In this document: piece by piece, positions 47,401 to 61,800 of the stretch
Layout of the letters: each line of letters opens with the position of its first letter
Position numbering within the stretch: the first letter of the stretch is position 1
NCBI GenBank assembly: GCA_027924585.1
Contig: BSBM01001444.1
Location: forward strand, 2,108,001 to 2,172,000
Origin: Larix kaempferi
Lineage: Eukaryota; Streptophyta; Pinopsida; Pinales; Pinaceae
Reading direction: 5' to 3'
DNA length: 64,000 nucleotides
The notes under the pieces: model-generated
What the model saw: only the letters and a program-made list of their open reading frames with translations
Told to the model about the DNA's origin: nothing
The model's database searches: none
Made by a program: the position numbers and the translations under genes

Positions 47401-49208
47401 TCTTGTGTTAACTTTGCAATTATTTATTTGATGAATATTCTGAATGTATGATGGATGTGTAATTGAAATTACTTCCGTTGTGTTTTTTAATAATTATACA
47501 TTTCCATATGTCTTTATATTATGTGAATGCTTATTTAAAAGTTCATGGGGCTAGATGCGTAGCTTTAGCACCACGTTCTCTCTATCATGCTGGTATGATG
47601 GGAGGGGACATTACATAGCGCAAACCCAAGAAAACAAGGGAGAAACTTCTCCAATAGTAGAGAACGCAAAAAAGCTAGTCTCTTAACTGAAGTAGCAACC
47701 TCTCTTGGCTAGACCGAACTTGCTTGAGTGAATGAACAAAAGAGAGGTCGAGCTCTCTATTTATACACATCAAAGGGTGACATTTTCCCTGACTGGGCCG
47801 ACTTAACGTTCCCTAACTGCGCCGAGTTGACTAGGGCAGTTCTGCCCATTGTTTGGGACAAATTGCCCAATCTTTTGGGGCAGTTTACCCGCTGGGCCGA
47901 CTTGTTTTGGGGGAATACAAAATATTACGTTTACTAAATCTTTTCTTTGTGATTTAACCCGTAGGTTAACATTGATTCTTTCAAGTGTTTTACATGATCA
48001 AATACATTGACATCTTGTCCCATAGGAGGTACAATAAAAAGATGAAATAAAATAGAAATAACATCTGAAGTTGCACTATTTCCAACACTTCCGCTCAACA
48101 AGGAAGGTATTCTTCGAACACTGTATTCTAATCTTATTCTTTCTTTGGTCGACATATGAGGTGATGCCCCATGCAGCTACGAACCCAACACTCCCTCTTG
48201 GCCATGGAGGTATCATCAGCATTATCATACTGAAACACATCTCGATATCATATGTACATCACAGTTATCTCTAACCTTTCTATATCATTAGGAAGGTCTT
48301 AAAACACAATCACAGTTAGTAGAGAAGTGTCAACAAATCAATCTTCATGCATCTGCTCAATCCAGTCTATCGGAGAACATGAAGATGAATCCCACGAATG
48401 ACAAGCATCCTGTAGAAATCCGCAACGCGATGAGACCGAGGCGCCCTCGAGAAACCATATACACCTCCAACCTTCATGCTGGCCGATACATGGCACTAGA
48501 AGTTGTTCAAGCAGTCCAAATCCTAAGCAAGCAACTAGCAACCAAGTTGGTAGATTGATACATATGCAAAATAAAATAAAACCTTGAACTGAAAGCAATA
48601 AGAAGCACGTAATATCTGGCCACACGTTTGGAAGAAGTGTTCCCACATGTCCTAGAGGTAGTTATCTTCCCACAAGAGGCTTGCAACAAAGTCCAGCGAG
48701 TAAATGCAACTATGTAGTAAATCATAAATACTAAGTGTGGGTTGCAGGAATCTATCGTGCGGGTAGAGAACCACGGATAGCAGAGAAAAAGGAGGGAATC
48801 CGAAGCACAATAGAAAAAAGATAAACCCGTAGTTGTCTGACCTGAAGATGAATCCCATGAATGATAAACACCCCATAGAAATCTGCAACGCAATCTAAGC
48901 GAGTCGCTCTCTAGAAACCCTACTCTCCACTAAACTGCATGTTGGCCAGAACCTGACAATGGAAGTTGATCAGGCTCTGCAAATCCTAAGCTGAGTAGAG
49001 CCTTGACCTTGTTAATGTTTATAGCAGCATAACCAGGTTCACTAAAAGAATGGCAAAGCACAGAAACAAAATGACTGTCGAGCTCGTTTAAACCATGATG
49101 ATAAGAATAATCATCTCCCAACCATGGACAAAGCTATTTGTCTCCCCCGAGCTCAGAACTTCTAATAGAGAACGATGTACATCCGGATAGTAGTAGCGCA
49201 AACCTAAG
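44401..49208 (-). repeat. 4.8-kb higher-order repeat, copy 1 (4808 bp)
   Basis: Anchor AAAACATGGG recurs at 44401, 49209, 54005, 58815 and 63623. Each copy contains three diverged type-2 bodies (minus-strand 128-codon frames at 44452-44838, 46380-46766 and 48507-48893 in this copy) with distinct deletions. The first LTR-like segment (to 45558) lacks about 50 bp near 45436 and has TATA changed to TGTAAATAG. The third body is fused directly to a short upstream part near 48380. A captured segment sits at 46946-47615. Because all copies share these scars, they arose before amplification. Confidence 0.92.
46946..47615 (+). mobile_element. Captured LTR-retroelement 3' fragment, copy 1
   Basis: Sequence unrelated to either monomer type lies between ACAAAAT and TAGCGCAAACC, in place of about 150 bp of the LTR-like segment. 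It contains a purine-rich GCTCGGGGGTGGCAG (47285-47299), then TGTTGAGATATTG at 47302, and ends GGGGACATTACA at 47615. That is a possible ~314-bp LTR with TG...CA ends preceded by a polypurine tract. The left ~340 bp has a minus-strand frame open in all copies but no recognisable domain. Superfamily cannot be told. Confidence 0.5.
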
Positions 49209-52200
49209 AAAACATGGGAGAAACTTCTCAACAAGGAAGGTATTCTTCGAACACTGTATTCAGACAGTTCAAATCCTAAGCAAGCAACTAGCAAACAAGT
49301 TGGAAGATTGACACATATGCAAAATAAAATTAAACCTTGAACTCAAAGCAATAACAAGCAGGTAATATCTGGCCACATGTTTGGATGAAGTGTTCCCACA
49401 TGTCCTAGAGGTAGTTATCATCCCACAGGAGGCTTGCAACGCAGTCCAGCGAGTAAATGCAACTATGTAGTAAATCATAGATACTAAGTGTGGGTTGCAG
49501 GAATCTATCGTGCAGGTAGAGGACCACCGAGAGAAGAGAAAATGGAGGGAATCCGAATCACAATAGAAAAAAGGTAAACTCGTAGTTGTCTGACCTGAAG
49601 ATGAATCCCATGAATGATAAACAACCTGTAGAAATCCGCAACGCAATCTAATCGATGCGCTCTCTAGAAACACTACTCCTCTAAATTGCATGTTGAGCAG
49701 AACCTAACAATGGAATTTGATCAGGCTCTCTAATGCCTAAGCTGAGTTGAGCCTTGACCTTGTTAATGTTTATAGCAGCATAACCAGGATCACTAAAAGA
49801 ATGGCAAAGCACAGAAACAAAATGACTGTCGACCTCGTTTAAACCATGATGATAAGAACAATCAACTCCCAACCATAGACAAAGCTATTTGTCTCCCCCG
49901 AGCTGAGACCTTCTAATAGATAACGATGTACATCCGGATAGTAGTAGCACAAAACCAGGAAAACAAGGGAGAAACTTCTCCAATAGTGGAGAACCCCAAA
50001 AAATGAATCTCTTCACTGAAGTAGTGAACCTCTCTCAGCTAGAGGGAACTTGCTTGAGTGAATGACCAAATGAGCGGTCGAACTCTCTATTTACACACAT
50101 CAAAGGGTGACTTTTTTCCTGACTGGGCCAACCTAACTTTCCCTAACTGCGTCGACCTGACTGGGGCATTTTTGCCCATTTTTGGCGACAAATTGCCCAC
50201 TGTTTTGGGGGAGTTTACCCACTGGGCCGACTTGTCTTGGGGTTTACATTGATACTTTCAAGTGTTTTACATGATCAAATAGATTGACATCCTATCCCAT
50301 AGGAGGTACAATAACAAGATGAAATAACAATAACAATAACTTCTGAGTTGCACTAATTCCAACACTGCCTCTCAACAAGGAAGGTATTCTTCGAACACTG
50401 CATTCTAATCTTATTCTTTCTTTCGTCGACCTATGAGGTGATGCCCCATGCAGCTACTACCCCAACACTCTCTATTGCCCATGGTGGTATAATCAGCATT
50501 ATCATACTGAAACACATCTCGATATCATATGTACATCAAAGTTATCTCTAACTTCTCTATATCATAAGGAAGGTCTTGCAACACAATCACAGTTAGTCGA
50601 GAAGTGTCAACAAGTCAATCTTCATGCATCTGCTCAATCCAGTCCATCGGAGAACATGCACTAGCTCCACGACTCTACACTATCCATAGGTGAGTCACAC
50701 GTGCATCAGCTCAAGAACTCTGCACAGTACATCGGAGAGTCTATCATGCATCAATACAATGTGCTCAGCTCAACCCAATTCATCGGGGGCCTACATCATC
50801 AACACTCCCTCCTAGCTAGAGAGGTAACATCACGTCGGAACACATCTTGTTATCATAAGAGGGTCCATTCAAACACAGGGAATAAGCACGTTCCACAAAG
50901 GAACCATCCCGCAATGGGACACACTCCACAAAGGAATAGAATAACAATTATGAATGGAGTTTATTCACCACTGCTAGTTGGCCAACCTGAAGATGATCCC
51001 ATGAATAACAAACGCTCTGTATAAATCTACAACACACATCAACTCCTATTTGGATGACCTGAAGATGAATCCCACGAATGACAGACATCCTGTAGAAATC
51101 TGCAACGCGATGAGACCGAGGCGCCCTCGAGAAACCATATACTCCTCCAACCTTCATGCCGGCCAAGACATGGCACTTGAAGTTGTTCAGGCAGTCGAAA
51201 TCCTAAGCAAGGAACTAGCAAACAAGTTGGAAGATTGATATATATGCAAAAAAATATATAACCTTGAACTGAAAGCAATAACAAGCAGGTAATATCTGGC
51301 CACACGTTCGGATGAAGTGTTCCCACATGTCCTAGAGGTAGTTATCTTCCCACAGGAGGCTTGCAACGGAGTCCAGCGATTAAATTTAACTATGTAGTAA
51401 ATCATAGATACTAAGTGTGGGTTGCAGGAATCTATCGTGCAGGTACAGTACCACCGAGAGACGAGAAAAAGAAGGGAATCCGAAGCACAATAGAAAAAAG
51501 GTAAACTCGTAGTTGTCTGACCTGAAGATGAATCCCATGAATGATAAACACCCTGTAGAAATGCGCAACGCAATCTAATCCAGGCGCTCTCTAGAAACCC
51601 TACTCTCCTCTAAACTGCATGTTGGGCAGAACCTGACAATGGAAGTTGATCAGGCTCTCCAAATCCTAAGCTGATTTGAGCCTTGACCTTGTTAATGTTT
51701 ACAGCAGCATAACCAGGATCACTAAAAGAATGGCAAAGCTCAGAGACAAAATCTAGCCTCTCAAGAGTATCAAAAGGGCTGGTTGCTCTTCTATGCACAC
51801 CTTGAAGAACACTAGAATGGAAGGTATGGCCTGAGGGACTGTGTATTAGTGAAGGGAATACTTCCTTGTGCCAAATGTGTAGGTATTGTGGGGACCAAGC
51901 TAGGTAGATCTTGCAGAGGGTGCCCATATCTCTATGGATGATCCCACTAGCTTAGCAATTCTTCCTTCCATTGCCTAACAGCCTGATATACGCAACTGTA
52001 GCTTGGCTTGGCTGATTTGATGTATCTTTGGGCTATGTGTGAGTCTGTTGTTCCCTGATTCCTTGTAGAGATCATGCCCAGCTCGGGGGTGGCAATGTGT
52101 TGAGATATTGATGATCACAACAAGCCTATGGTTGGGTGGAACGTTGCAGTTGCATAGCCAGTTGCTTGGGACTACTTTGTTATAAGATAAGTATTCTCTT

Positions 52201-54004
52201 GTGTTAACTTTGCAATTATTTATTTGATGAATATTCTGAATGTATGATGGATGTGTAATTGAAATTACTTCCGTTGTGTTTTTTAATAATTATACATTTC
52301 CATATGTCTTTTTATATTATGTGAATGCTTATTTAAAAGTTCATGGGGCTAGATGCATAGCTTTAGCAGCACGTTCTCTCTATCATGCTGGTATGATGGG
52401 AGGGGACATTACATAGCGCAAACCCAAGAAAACTAGGGAGAAACTTCTCCAATAGTAGAGAACGCAAAAAAACTAGTCTCTTAACAGAAGTAGCAACCTC
52501 TCTTGGCTAGACCGAACTTGCTTGAGTGAATGAACAAAAGAGAGGTCGAGCTCTCTATTTATACACATCAAAGGGTGACATTTTCCCTGACTGGGCCGAC
52601 TTAACGTTCCTAACTGCGCCGAGTTGACTAGGGCAGTTCTGCCCATTGTTTGGGACAAATTGCCCAATCTTTTGGGGCAGTTTACCCGCTGGGCCGACTT
52701 GTTTTGGGGGAATACAAAAAATTACGTTTACTAAATCTTTTCTTTGTGATTTCACCCATAGGTTTACATTGATTCTTTCAAGTGTTTTACATGATCAAAT
52801 ACATTGACATCTTGTCCCATAGGAGGTACAATAAAAAGATGAAATAAAATAGAAATAACATCTGAAGTTGCACTATTTCCAACACTTCCGCTCAACAAGG
52901 AAGGTATTCTTCGAACACTGTATTCTAATCTTATTCTTTCTTTGGTCGACATATGAGGTGATGCCCCATGCAGCTACGAACCCAACACTCCCTCTTGGCC
53001 ATGGAGGTATCATCAGCATTATCATACTGAAACACATCTCGATATCATATGTACATCACAGTTATCTCTAACCTCTCTATATCATAAGGAAGGTCTTAAA
53101 ACACAATCACAGTTAGTAGAGAAGTGTCAACAAATCAATCTTCATGCATCTGCTCAATCCAGTCTATCGGAGAACATGAAGATGAATCCCACGAATGAAA
53201 GCATCCTGTAGAAATCCGCAACGCGATGAGACCGAGGCACCCTCGAGAAACCATATACACCTCCAACCTTCATGCTGGCCGAGACATGGCACTGGAAGTT
53301 GTTCAAGCAGTCCAAATCCTAACCAAGCAACTAGCAACCAAGTTGGTAGATTGATACATATGCAAAATAAAATAAAACCTTGAACTGAAAGCAATAACAA
53401 GCACGTAATATCTGGCCACACGTTTGGATGAAGTGTTCCCACATGTCCTAGAGGTAGTTATCTTCCCACAAGAGGCTTGCAACAAAGTCTGGCGAGTAAA
53501 TGCAACTATGTAGTAAATCATAGATACTAAGTGTGGGTTGCAGGAATCTATCGTGCGGGTAGAGAACCACCGATAGCAGAGAAAAAGGAGGGAATCCGAA
53601 GCACAATAGAAAAAAGATAAACCCGTAGTTGTCTGACCTGAACATGAATCCCATGAATGATAAACACCCTATAGAAATCTGCAACGCAATCTAAGCGAGT
53701 CGCTCTCTAGAAACCCTACTCTCCACTAAACTGCATGTTGGCCAGAACCTGACAATGGAAGTTGATCAGGCTCTACAAATCCTAAGCTGAGTAGAGCCTT
53801 GACCTTGTTAATGTTTATAGCAGCATAACCAGGTTCACTAAAAGAATGGCAAAGCACAGAAACAAAATGACTGTCGAGCTCGTTTAAACCATGATGATAA
53901 GAATAATCATCTCCCAACCATAGACAAAGCTATTTGTCTCCCCCGAGCTCAGACCTTATAATAGAGAACGATGTACATCCGGATAGTAGTAGCGCAAACC
54001 TAAG
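49209..54004 (-). repeat. 4.8-kb higher-order repeat, copy 2 (4796 bp)
   Basis: Same architecture as copy 1 with few substitutions. Copy-specific losses include TGAGGAGGTAA at the left edge of the captured segment near 51755, and one base in the run TTAACGTTCCTAAC near 52601 that breaks the short recurring frame there. Confidence 0.92.
51753..52413 (+). mobile_element. Captured fragment, copy 2
   Basis: Same junctions as copy 1, with an ~11-bp deletion at its left edge (CTAGCCTCTC). Confidence 0.5.
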
Positions 54005-57000
54005 AAAACATGGGAGAAACTTCTCAACAAGGAAGGTATTCTTCGAACACTGTATTCAGACAGTCCAAATCCTAAGCAAGCAACTAGCAAACAAGTTGGA
54101 AGATTGACACATATGCAAAATAAAATAAAACCTTGAACTCAAAGAACTAACAAGCAGGTAATATCTGGCCACATGTTTGGATGAAGTGTTCCCACATGTC
54201 CTAGAGGTAGTTATCATCCCACAGGAGGCTTGCAACGCAGTCCAGCGAGTAAATGCAACTATGTAGTAAATCATAGATACTAAGTGTGGGTTGCAGGAAT
54301 CTATCGTGCAGGTAGAGGACCACCGAGAGAAGAGAAAATGGAGGGAATCCGAATCACAATAGAAAAAAGGTAAACTCGTAGTTGTCTGACCTGAAGATGA
54401 ATCCCATGAATGATAAACAACCTGTAGAAATCCGCAACGCAATCTAATCGAGGCGCTCTCTAGAAACCCTACTCTCCTCTAAATTGCATGTTGAGCAGAA
54501 CCTAACAATGGAATTTGATCAGGCTCTCTAATGCCTAAGCTGAGTTGAGCCTTGACCTTGTTAATGTTTATAGCAGCATAACCAGGATCACTAAAAGAAT
54601 GGCAAAGCACAGAAACAAAATGACTGTCGACCTCGTTTAAACCATGATGATAAGAACAATCAACTCCCAACCATAGACAAAGCTATTTGTCTGCCCCGAG
54701 CTCAGACCTTCTAATAGATAACGATGTACATCCGGATAGTAGTAGCACAAAACCAGGAAAACAAGGGAGAAACTTATCCAATAGCGGAGAACCCCAAAAA
54801 ATGAATCTCTTCACAGAAGTAGCGAACCTCTCTCAGCTAGAGGGAACTTGCTTGAGTGAATGACCAAATGAGTGGTCGAACTCTCTATTTACACACATCA
54901 AAGGGTGACTTTTTTCCTGACTGGGCCAACCTAACTTTCCCTAACTGCGTCGACTTGACTGGGGCATTTCTGCCCATTTTTGGGGACAAATTGCCCACTG
55001 TTTTGGGGGAGTTTACCCACTGGGCCGACTTGTCTTGGGCTTTACATTGATACTTTCAAGTGTTTTACATGATCAAATACATTGACATCCTGTCCCATAG
55101 GAGGTACAATAACAAGATGAAATAACAATAACAATAACTTCTGAGTTGCACTAATTCCAACACTGCCTCTCAACAAGGAAGGTATTCTTCGAACACTGCA
55201 TTCTAATCTTATTCTTTCTTTCGTAGACCTATGAGGTGATGCCCCATGCAGCTACTACCCCAACACTCCCTCTTGCCCAAGGTGGTATCATCAGCATTAT
55301 CATACTGAAACACATCTCGATATCATATGTACATCAAAGTTATCTCTAACCTCTCTATATCATAAGGAAGGTCTTGCAACACAATCACAGTTAGTCGAGA
55401 AGTGTCAACAAGTCAATCTTCATGCATCTGCTCAATCCAGTCCATCGGAGAACATGCACTAGCTCCACGACTCTGCACCATCCATAGGTGATTCACACGT
55501 GCATCAGCTCAAGAACTCTGCACAGTACATCGGAGAGTCTATCATGCATCAATACAATGTGCTCAGCTCAACCCAATTCATCGGGTGCCTACATCATCAA
55601 CACTCCCTCCTAGCTAGAGAGGTAACATCGCGTCGGAACACATCTTGTTATCATAAGAGGGTCCATTCAAACACAGGGAATAAGCACGTTCCACAAAGGA
55701 ACCATCCCGCAATGGGACACACTCCACAAAGGAATAGAATAACAATTATGAATGGAGTTTATTCACCACTGCTAGTTGGCCAACCTGAAGATGATCCCAT
55801 GAATAAGAAACGCCCTGTTTAAATCTGCAACACACATCAACTCCTATTTGGATGACCTGAAGATGAATCCCACGAATGACAGACATCCTGTAGAAATCCG
55901 CAACGCGATGAGACCGAGTTGCCCTCGAGAAACAATATACTCCTCCAACCTTCATGCCGGCCAAGACATGGCACTTGAAGTTGTTCAGGCTGTCGAAATC
56001 CTAAGCAAGGAACTAGCAAACAAAGTTGGAAGATTGAGATATATGCAAAAAAATATATCACCTTGAACTGAAATCAATAACAAGCAGGTAATATCTGGCC
56101 ACACGTTCGGATGAAGTGTTCCCACATGTCCTAGAGGTAGTTATCTTCCCACAGGAGGCTTGCAACGGAGTCCAGCGATTAAATTCAACTATGTAGTAAA
56201 TCATAGATACTAAGTGTGGGTTGCAGGAATCTATCGTGCAGGTACAGTACCACCGAGAGGCGAGAAAAAGAAGGGAATCCAAAGCACAATAGAAAAAAGG
56301 TAAACTCGTAGTTGTCTGACCTGAAGATGAATCCCATGAATGATAAACACCCTGTAGAAATGCGCAACGCAATCTAATCCAGTGCCTCTCTAGAAACCCT
56401 ACTCTCCTCTAAACTACATGTTGGGCAGAACCTGACAATGGAAGTTGATCAGGCTCTCCAAATCCTAAGCTGAGTTGAGCCTTGACCTTGTTAATGTTTA
56501 CAGCAGCATAACCAGGATCACTAAAAGAATGGCAAAGCTCAGAAACAAAATCTAGTGAGGAGGTAACCTCTCAAGAGTATCAAAAGGGCTGGTTGCTCTT
56601 CTATGCACACCTTGAAGAACACTAGAATGGAAGGTATGGCCTGAGGGACTGTGTATTAGTGAAGGGAATACTTTCTCGTGCCAAATGTGTAGGTATTGTG
56701 GGGACCAAGCTAGGTAGATCTTGCAGAGGGTGCCCATATCTCTATGGATGATCCCACTAGCTTAGCAATTCTTCCTTCCATTGCCTAACAGCCTGATATA
56801 CCCAACTGTAGCTTGGCTTGGCTGATTTGGTGTATCTTTAGGCTATGTGTGAGTCTGTTGTTCCCTGATTCCTTGTAGAGATCATGCCCAGCTCGGGGGT
56901 GGCAGTGTGTTGAGATATTGATGATCACAACTGCCCTATGGTTGGGTGGAACGTTGCAGTTGCATAGCCAGTTGCTTGGGACTACTTTGTTATAAGATAA

Positions 57001-58814
57001 GTATTCTCTTGTGTTAACTTTGCAATTATTTATTTGATGAATATTCTGAATGTATGATGGATGTGTAATTGAAATTACTTCCGTTGTGTTTTTTAATAAT
57101 TATACATTTCCATGTCTTTTTATATTATGTGAATGCTTATTTAAAAGTTCATGGGGCTAGATGCGTAGCTTTAGCACCACGTTCTCTCTATCATGCTGGT
57201 ATGATGGGAGGGGACATTACATAGCGCAAAACCAAGAAAACAAGGGAGAAACTTCTCCACTAGTAGAGAACGCAAAAAAACTAGTCTCTTAACTGAAGTA
57301 GCAACCTCTCTTGGCTAGACCGAACTTGCTTGAGTGAATGAACAAAAGAGAGGTCGAGCTCTCTATTTATACACATCAAAGGGTGACATTTTCCCTGACT
57401 GGGCCGACTTAACGTTCCCTAACTGCGCCGAGTTGACTAGGGCAGTTCTGCCCATTGTTTGGGACAAATTGCCCAATCTTTTGGGGCAGTTTACCCGTTG
57501 GGCCGACTTGTTTTGGGGGAATACAAAAAATTACGTTTACTAAATCTTTTCTTTGTGATTTCACCCGTAGGTTTACATTGATTCTTTCAAGTGTTTTACA
57601 TGATCAAATACATTGACATCTTGTCCCATAGGAGGTACAATAAAAAGATGAAATAAAATAGAAATAACATCTGAAGTTGCACTATTTCCAACACTTCCGC
57701 TCAACAAGGAAGGTATTCTTCGAACACTGTATTCTAATCTTATTCTTTCTTTGGTCGACATATGAGGTGATGCCCCATGCAGCTACGAACCCAACACTCC
57801 CTCTTGGCCATGGAGGTATCATCAGCATTATCATACTGAAACACATCTCGATATCATATGTACATCACAGTTATCTCTAACCTTTCTATATCATAAGGAA
57901 GGTCTTAAAACACAATCACAGTTAATAGAGAAGTGTCAACAAATCAATCTTCATGCATCTGCTCAATCCAGTCTATCGGAGAACATGAAGATGAATCCCA
58001 CGAATGACAAGCATCCTGTAGAAATCCGCAACGCGATGAGACCGAGGCGCCCTCGAGAAACCATATACACCTCCAACCTTCATGCTGGCCGAGACATGGC
58101 ACTGGAAGTTGTTCAAGCAGTCCAAATCTTAAGCAAGCAACTAGCAACCAAGTTGGTAGATTGATACATATGCAAAATAAAATAAAACCTTGAACTGAAA
58201 GCAATAACAAGCACGTAATATCTGGCCACACGTTTGGATGAAGTGTTCCCACATGTCCTAGAGGTAGTTATCTTCCCACAAGAGGCTTGCAACAAAGTCC
58301 AGCGAGTAAATGCAACTATAAAGTAAATCATAGATACTAAGTGTGGGTTGCAGGAATCTATCTTGCGGGTAGAGAACCACCGATAGCAGAGAAAAAGGAG
58401 GGAATCCGAAGCACAATAGAAAAAAGATAAACCCGTAGTTGTCTGACCTGAAGATGAATCCCATGAATGATAAACACCCCATAGAAATCTGCAACGCAAT
58501 CTAAGCGAGTCGCTCTCTAGAAACCCTACTCTCCACTAAACTGCATGTTGGCCAAAACCTGACAATGGAAGTTGATCAGGCTCTGCAAATCCTAAGCTGA
58601 GTAGAGCCTTGACCTTGTTAATGTTTATAGCAGCATAACCAGGTTCACTAAAAGAATGGCAAAGCACAGAAACAAAATGACTGTCGAGCTCGTTTAAACC
58701 ATGATGATAAGAATAATCATCTCCCAACCATGGACAAAGCTATTTGTCTCCCCCGAGCACAGACCTTCTAATAGAGAACGATGTACATCCGGATAGTAGT
58801 AGCGCAAACCTAAG
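54005..58814 (-). repeat. 4.8-kb higher-order repeat, copy 3 (4810 bp)
   Basis: Complete copy. Private features include CAAAGAACTAACAAGC near 54140 and an extra base in AACAAAGTTGG near 56020, which shifts the recurring 62-codon plus-strand frame. Confidence 0.92.
56552..57221 (+). mobile_element. Captured fragment, copy 3
   Basis: Same junctions. The AT-rich run near 57110 is two bases shorter (CATTTCCATGTC). Confidence 0.5.
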
Positions 58815-61800
58815 AAAACATGGGAGAAACTTCTCAACAAGGAAGGTATTCTTCGAACACTGTATTCAAACAGTTCAAATCCTAAGCAAGCAACTAGCAA
58901 ACAAGTTGGAAGATTGACACATATGCAAAATAAAATAAAACCTTGAACTCAAAGCAATAACAAGCAGGTAATATCTGGCCACATGTTTGGATGAAGTGTT
59001 CCCACATGTCCTAGAGGTAGTTATCATCCCACAGGAGGCTTGCAACGCAGTCCAGCGAGTAAATGCAACTATGTGGTAAATCATAGATACTAAGTGTGGG
59101 TTGCAGGAATCTATCGTGCAGGTAGAGGACCGCCGAGAGAAGAGAAAATGGAGGGAATCCAAATCACAATAGAAAAAAGGTAAACTCGTAGTTGTCTGAC
59201 CTGAATATGAATCCCCTGAATGATAAACAACCTGTAGAAATCCGCAACGCAATCTAATCAAGGCGCTCTCTAGAAACCCTACTCCTCTAAATTGCATGTT
59301 GAGCAGAACCTAACAATGGAATTTGATCAGGCTCTCTAATGCCTAAGCTGAGTTGAGCCTTGACCTTGTTAATGTTTATAGCAGCATAACCAGGATCACT
59401 AAAAGAATGGCAAAGCACAGAAACAAAATGACTGTCGACCTCGTTTAAACCATGATGATAAGAACAATCAACTCCCAAAAATAGACAAAGCTATTTGTCT
59501 CCCCCGAGCTCAGACCTTCTAATAGATAACGATGTACATCCGGATAGTAGTAGCACAAACCCAAGAAAACAAGGGAGAAACTTCTCCAATAGTGGAGAAC
59601 CCCAAAAAATGAATCTCTTCACTGAAGTAGCGAACCTCTCTCAGCTAGAGGGAACTTGCTTGAGTGAATGACCAAATGAGTGGTCGAACTCTCTATTTAC
59701 ACACATCAAAGGGTGACTTTTTTCCTGACTGGGCCAACCTAACTTTCCCTAACTGCGTCGACCTGACTGGGGCATTTCTGCCCATTTTTGGGGACAAATT
59801 GCCCACTGTTTTGGGGGAGTTTACCCACTGGGCCGACTTGTCTTGGGATTTACATTGATACTTTCAAGTGTTTTACATGATCAAATACATTGACATCCTG
59901 TCCCATAGGAGGTACAATAACAAGATGAAATAACAATAAAAATAACTTCTGAGTTGCACTAATTCCAACACTGCCTCTCAACAAGGAAGGTATTCTTCGA
60001 ACAGTGCATTCTAATCTTATTCTTTCTTTCGTCGACCTATGAGGTGATGCCCCATGCAGCTACTACCCCAACACTCCCTCTTGCCAATGGTGGTATCACC
60101 AGCATTATCATACTGAAACACATCTCGATATCATATGTACATCAAAGTTATCTCTAACTTCTCTATATCATAAGGAAGGTCTTGCAACACAATCACAGTT
60201 AGTCGAGAAGTGTCAACAAGTCAATCTTCATGCATCTGCTCAATCCAGTCCATCGGAGAACATGCACTAGCTCCACGACTCTGCACTATCCATAGGTGAG
60301 TCACACGTGCATCAGCTCAAGAACTCTGCACAGTACATCGGAGAGTCTATCATGCATCAATACAATGTGCTCAGCTCAACCCAATTCATCGGGTGCCTAC
60401 ATCATCAACACTCCCTCCTAGCTAGAGAGGTAACATCACGTCGGAACACATCTTGTTATCATAAGAGGGTCCATTCAAACACAGGGAATAAGCACGTTCC
60501 ACAAAGGAACCATCCCGCAATGGGACACACTCCACAAAGGAATAGAATAACAATTATGAATGGAGTTTATTCACCACTGCTAGTTGGCCAACCTGAAGAT
60601 GATCCCATGAATAACAAACGCCCTGTATAAATCTACAACACACATCAACTCCTATTTGGATGACCTGAAGATAAATCCCACGAATGACAGACATCCTGTA
60701 GAAATCTGCAACGCTATGAGACCGAGGCGCCCTCGAGAAACCATATACTCCTCCAACCTTCATGCCGGCCAAGACATGGCACTTGAAGTTGTTCAGGCAG
60801 TCCAAATCCTAAGCAAGGAACTAGCAAACAAGTTGGAAGATTGATATATATGCAAAAAAAAATATAACCTTGAACTGAAAGCAATAACAAGCAGGTAATA
60901 TCTGGCCACACGTTAGAATGAAGTGTTCCCACATGTCCTAGAGGTAGTTATCTTCCCACAGGAGGCTTGCAACGGAGTCCAGCGATTAAATTCAACTATG
61001 TAGTAAATCATAGATACTAAGTGTGGGTTGCAGGAATCTATCGTGCAGGTACAGTACCACCGAGAGACGAGAAAAAGAAGGGAATCCAAAGCACAATAGA
61101 AAAAAGGTAAACTCGTAGTTGTCTGACCTGAAGATGAATCCCATGAATGATAAACACCCTGTAGAAATGCGCAACGCAATCTAACCCAGGCGCTCTCTAG
61201 AAACCCTACTCTCCTCTAAACTGCATGTTGGGCAGAACCTGACAATGGAAGTTGATCAGGCTCTCCAAATCCTAAGCTGAGTTGAGCCTTGACCTTGTTA
61301 ATGTTTGCAGCAGCATAACCAGGATCACTAAAAGAATGGCAAAGCTCAGAGACAAAATCTAGTGAGGAGGTAACCTCTCAAGAGTATCAAAAGGGCTGGT
61401 TGCTCTTCTATGCACACCTTGAAGAACACTAGAATGGAAGGTATGGCCTGAGGGACTGTGTATTAGTGAAGGGAATACTTCCTTGTGCCAAATGTGTAGG
61501 TATTGTGGGGACCAAGCAAGGTAGATCTTGCAGAGGGTGCCCATATCTCTATGGATGATCCCACTAGCTTAGCAATTCTTCCTTCCATTGCCTAACAGCC
61601 TGATATACCCAACTGTAGCTTGGCTTGGCTGATTTGGTGTATCTTTGGGATATGTGTGAGTCTGTTGTTCCCTGATTCCTTGTAGAGATCATGCCCAGCT
61701 CGGGGGTGGCAGTGTGTTGAGATATTGATGATCACAACTGGCCTATGGTTGGGTGGAACGTTGCAGTTGCATAGCCAGTTGCTTGGGACTACTTTGTTAT

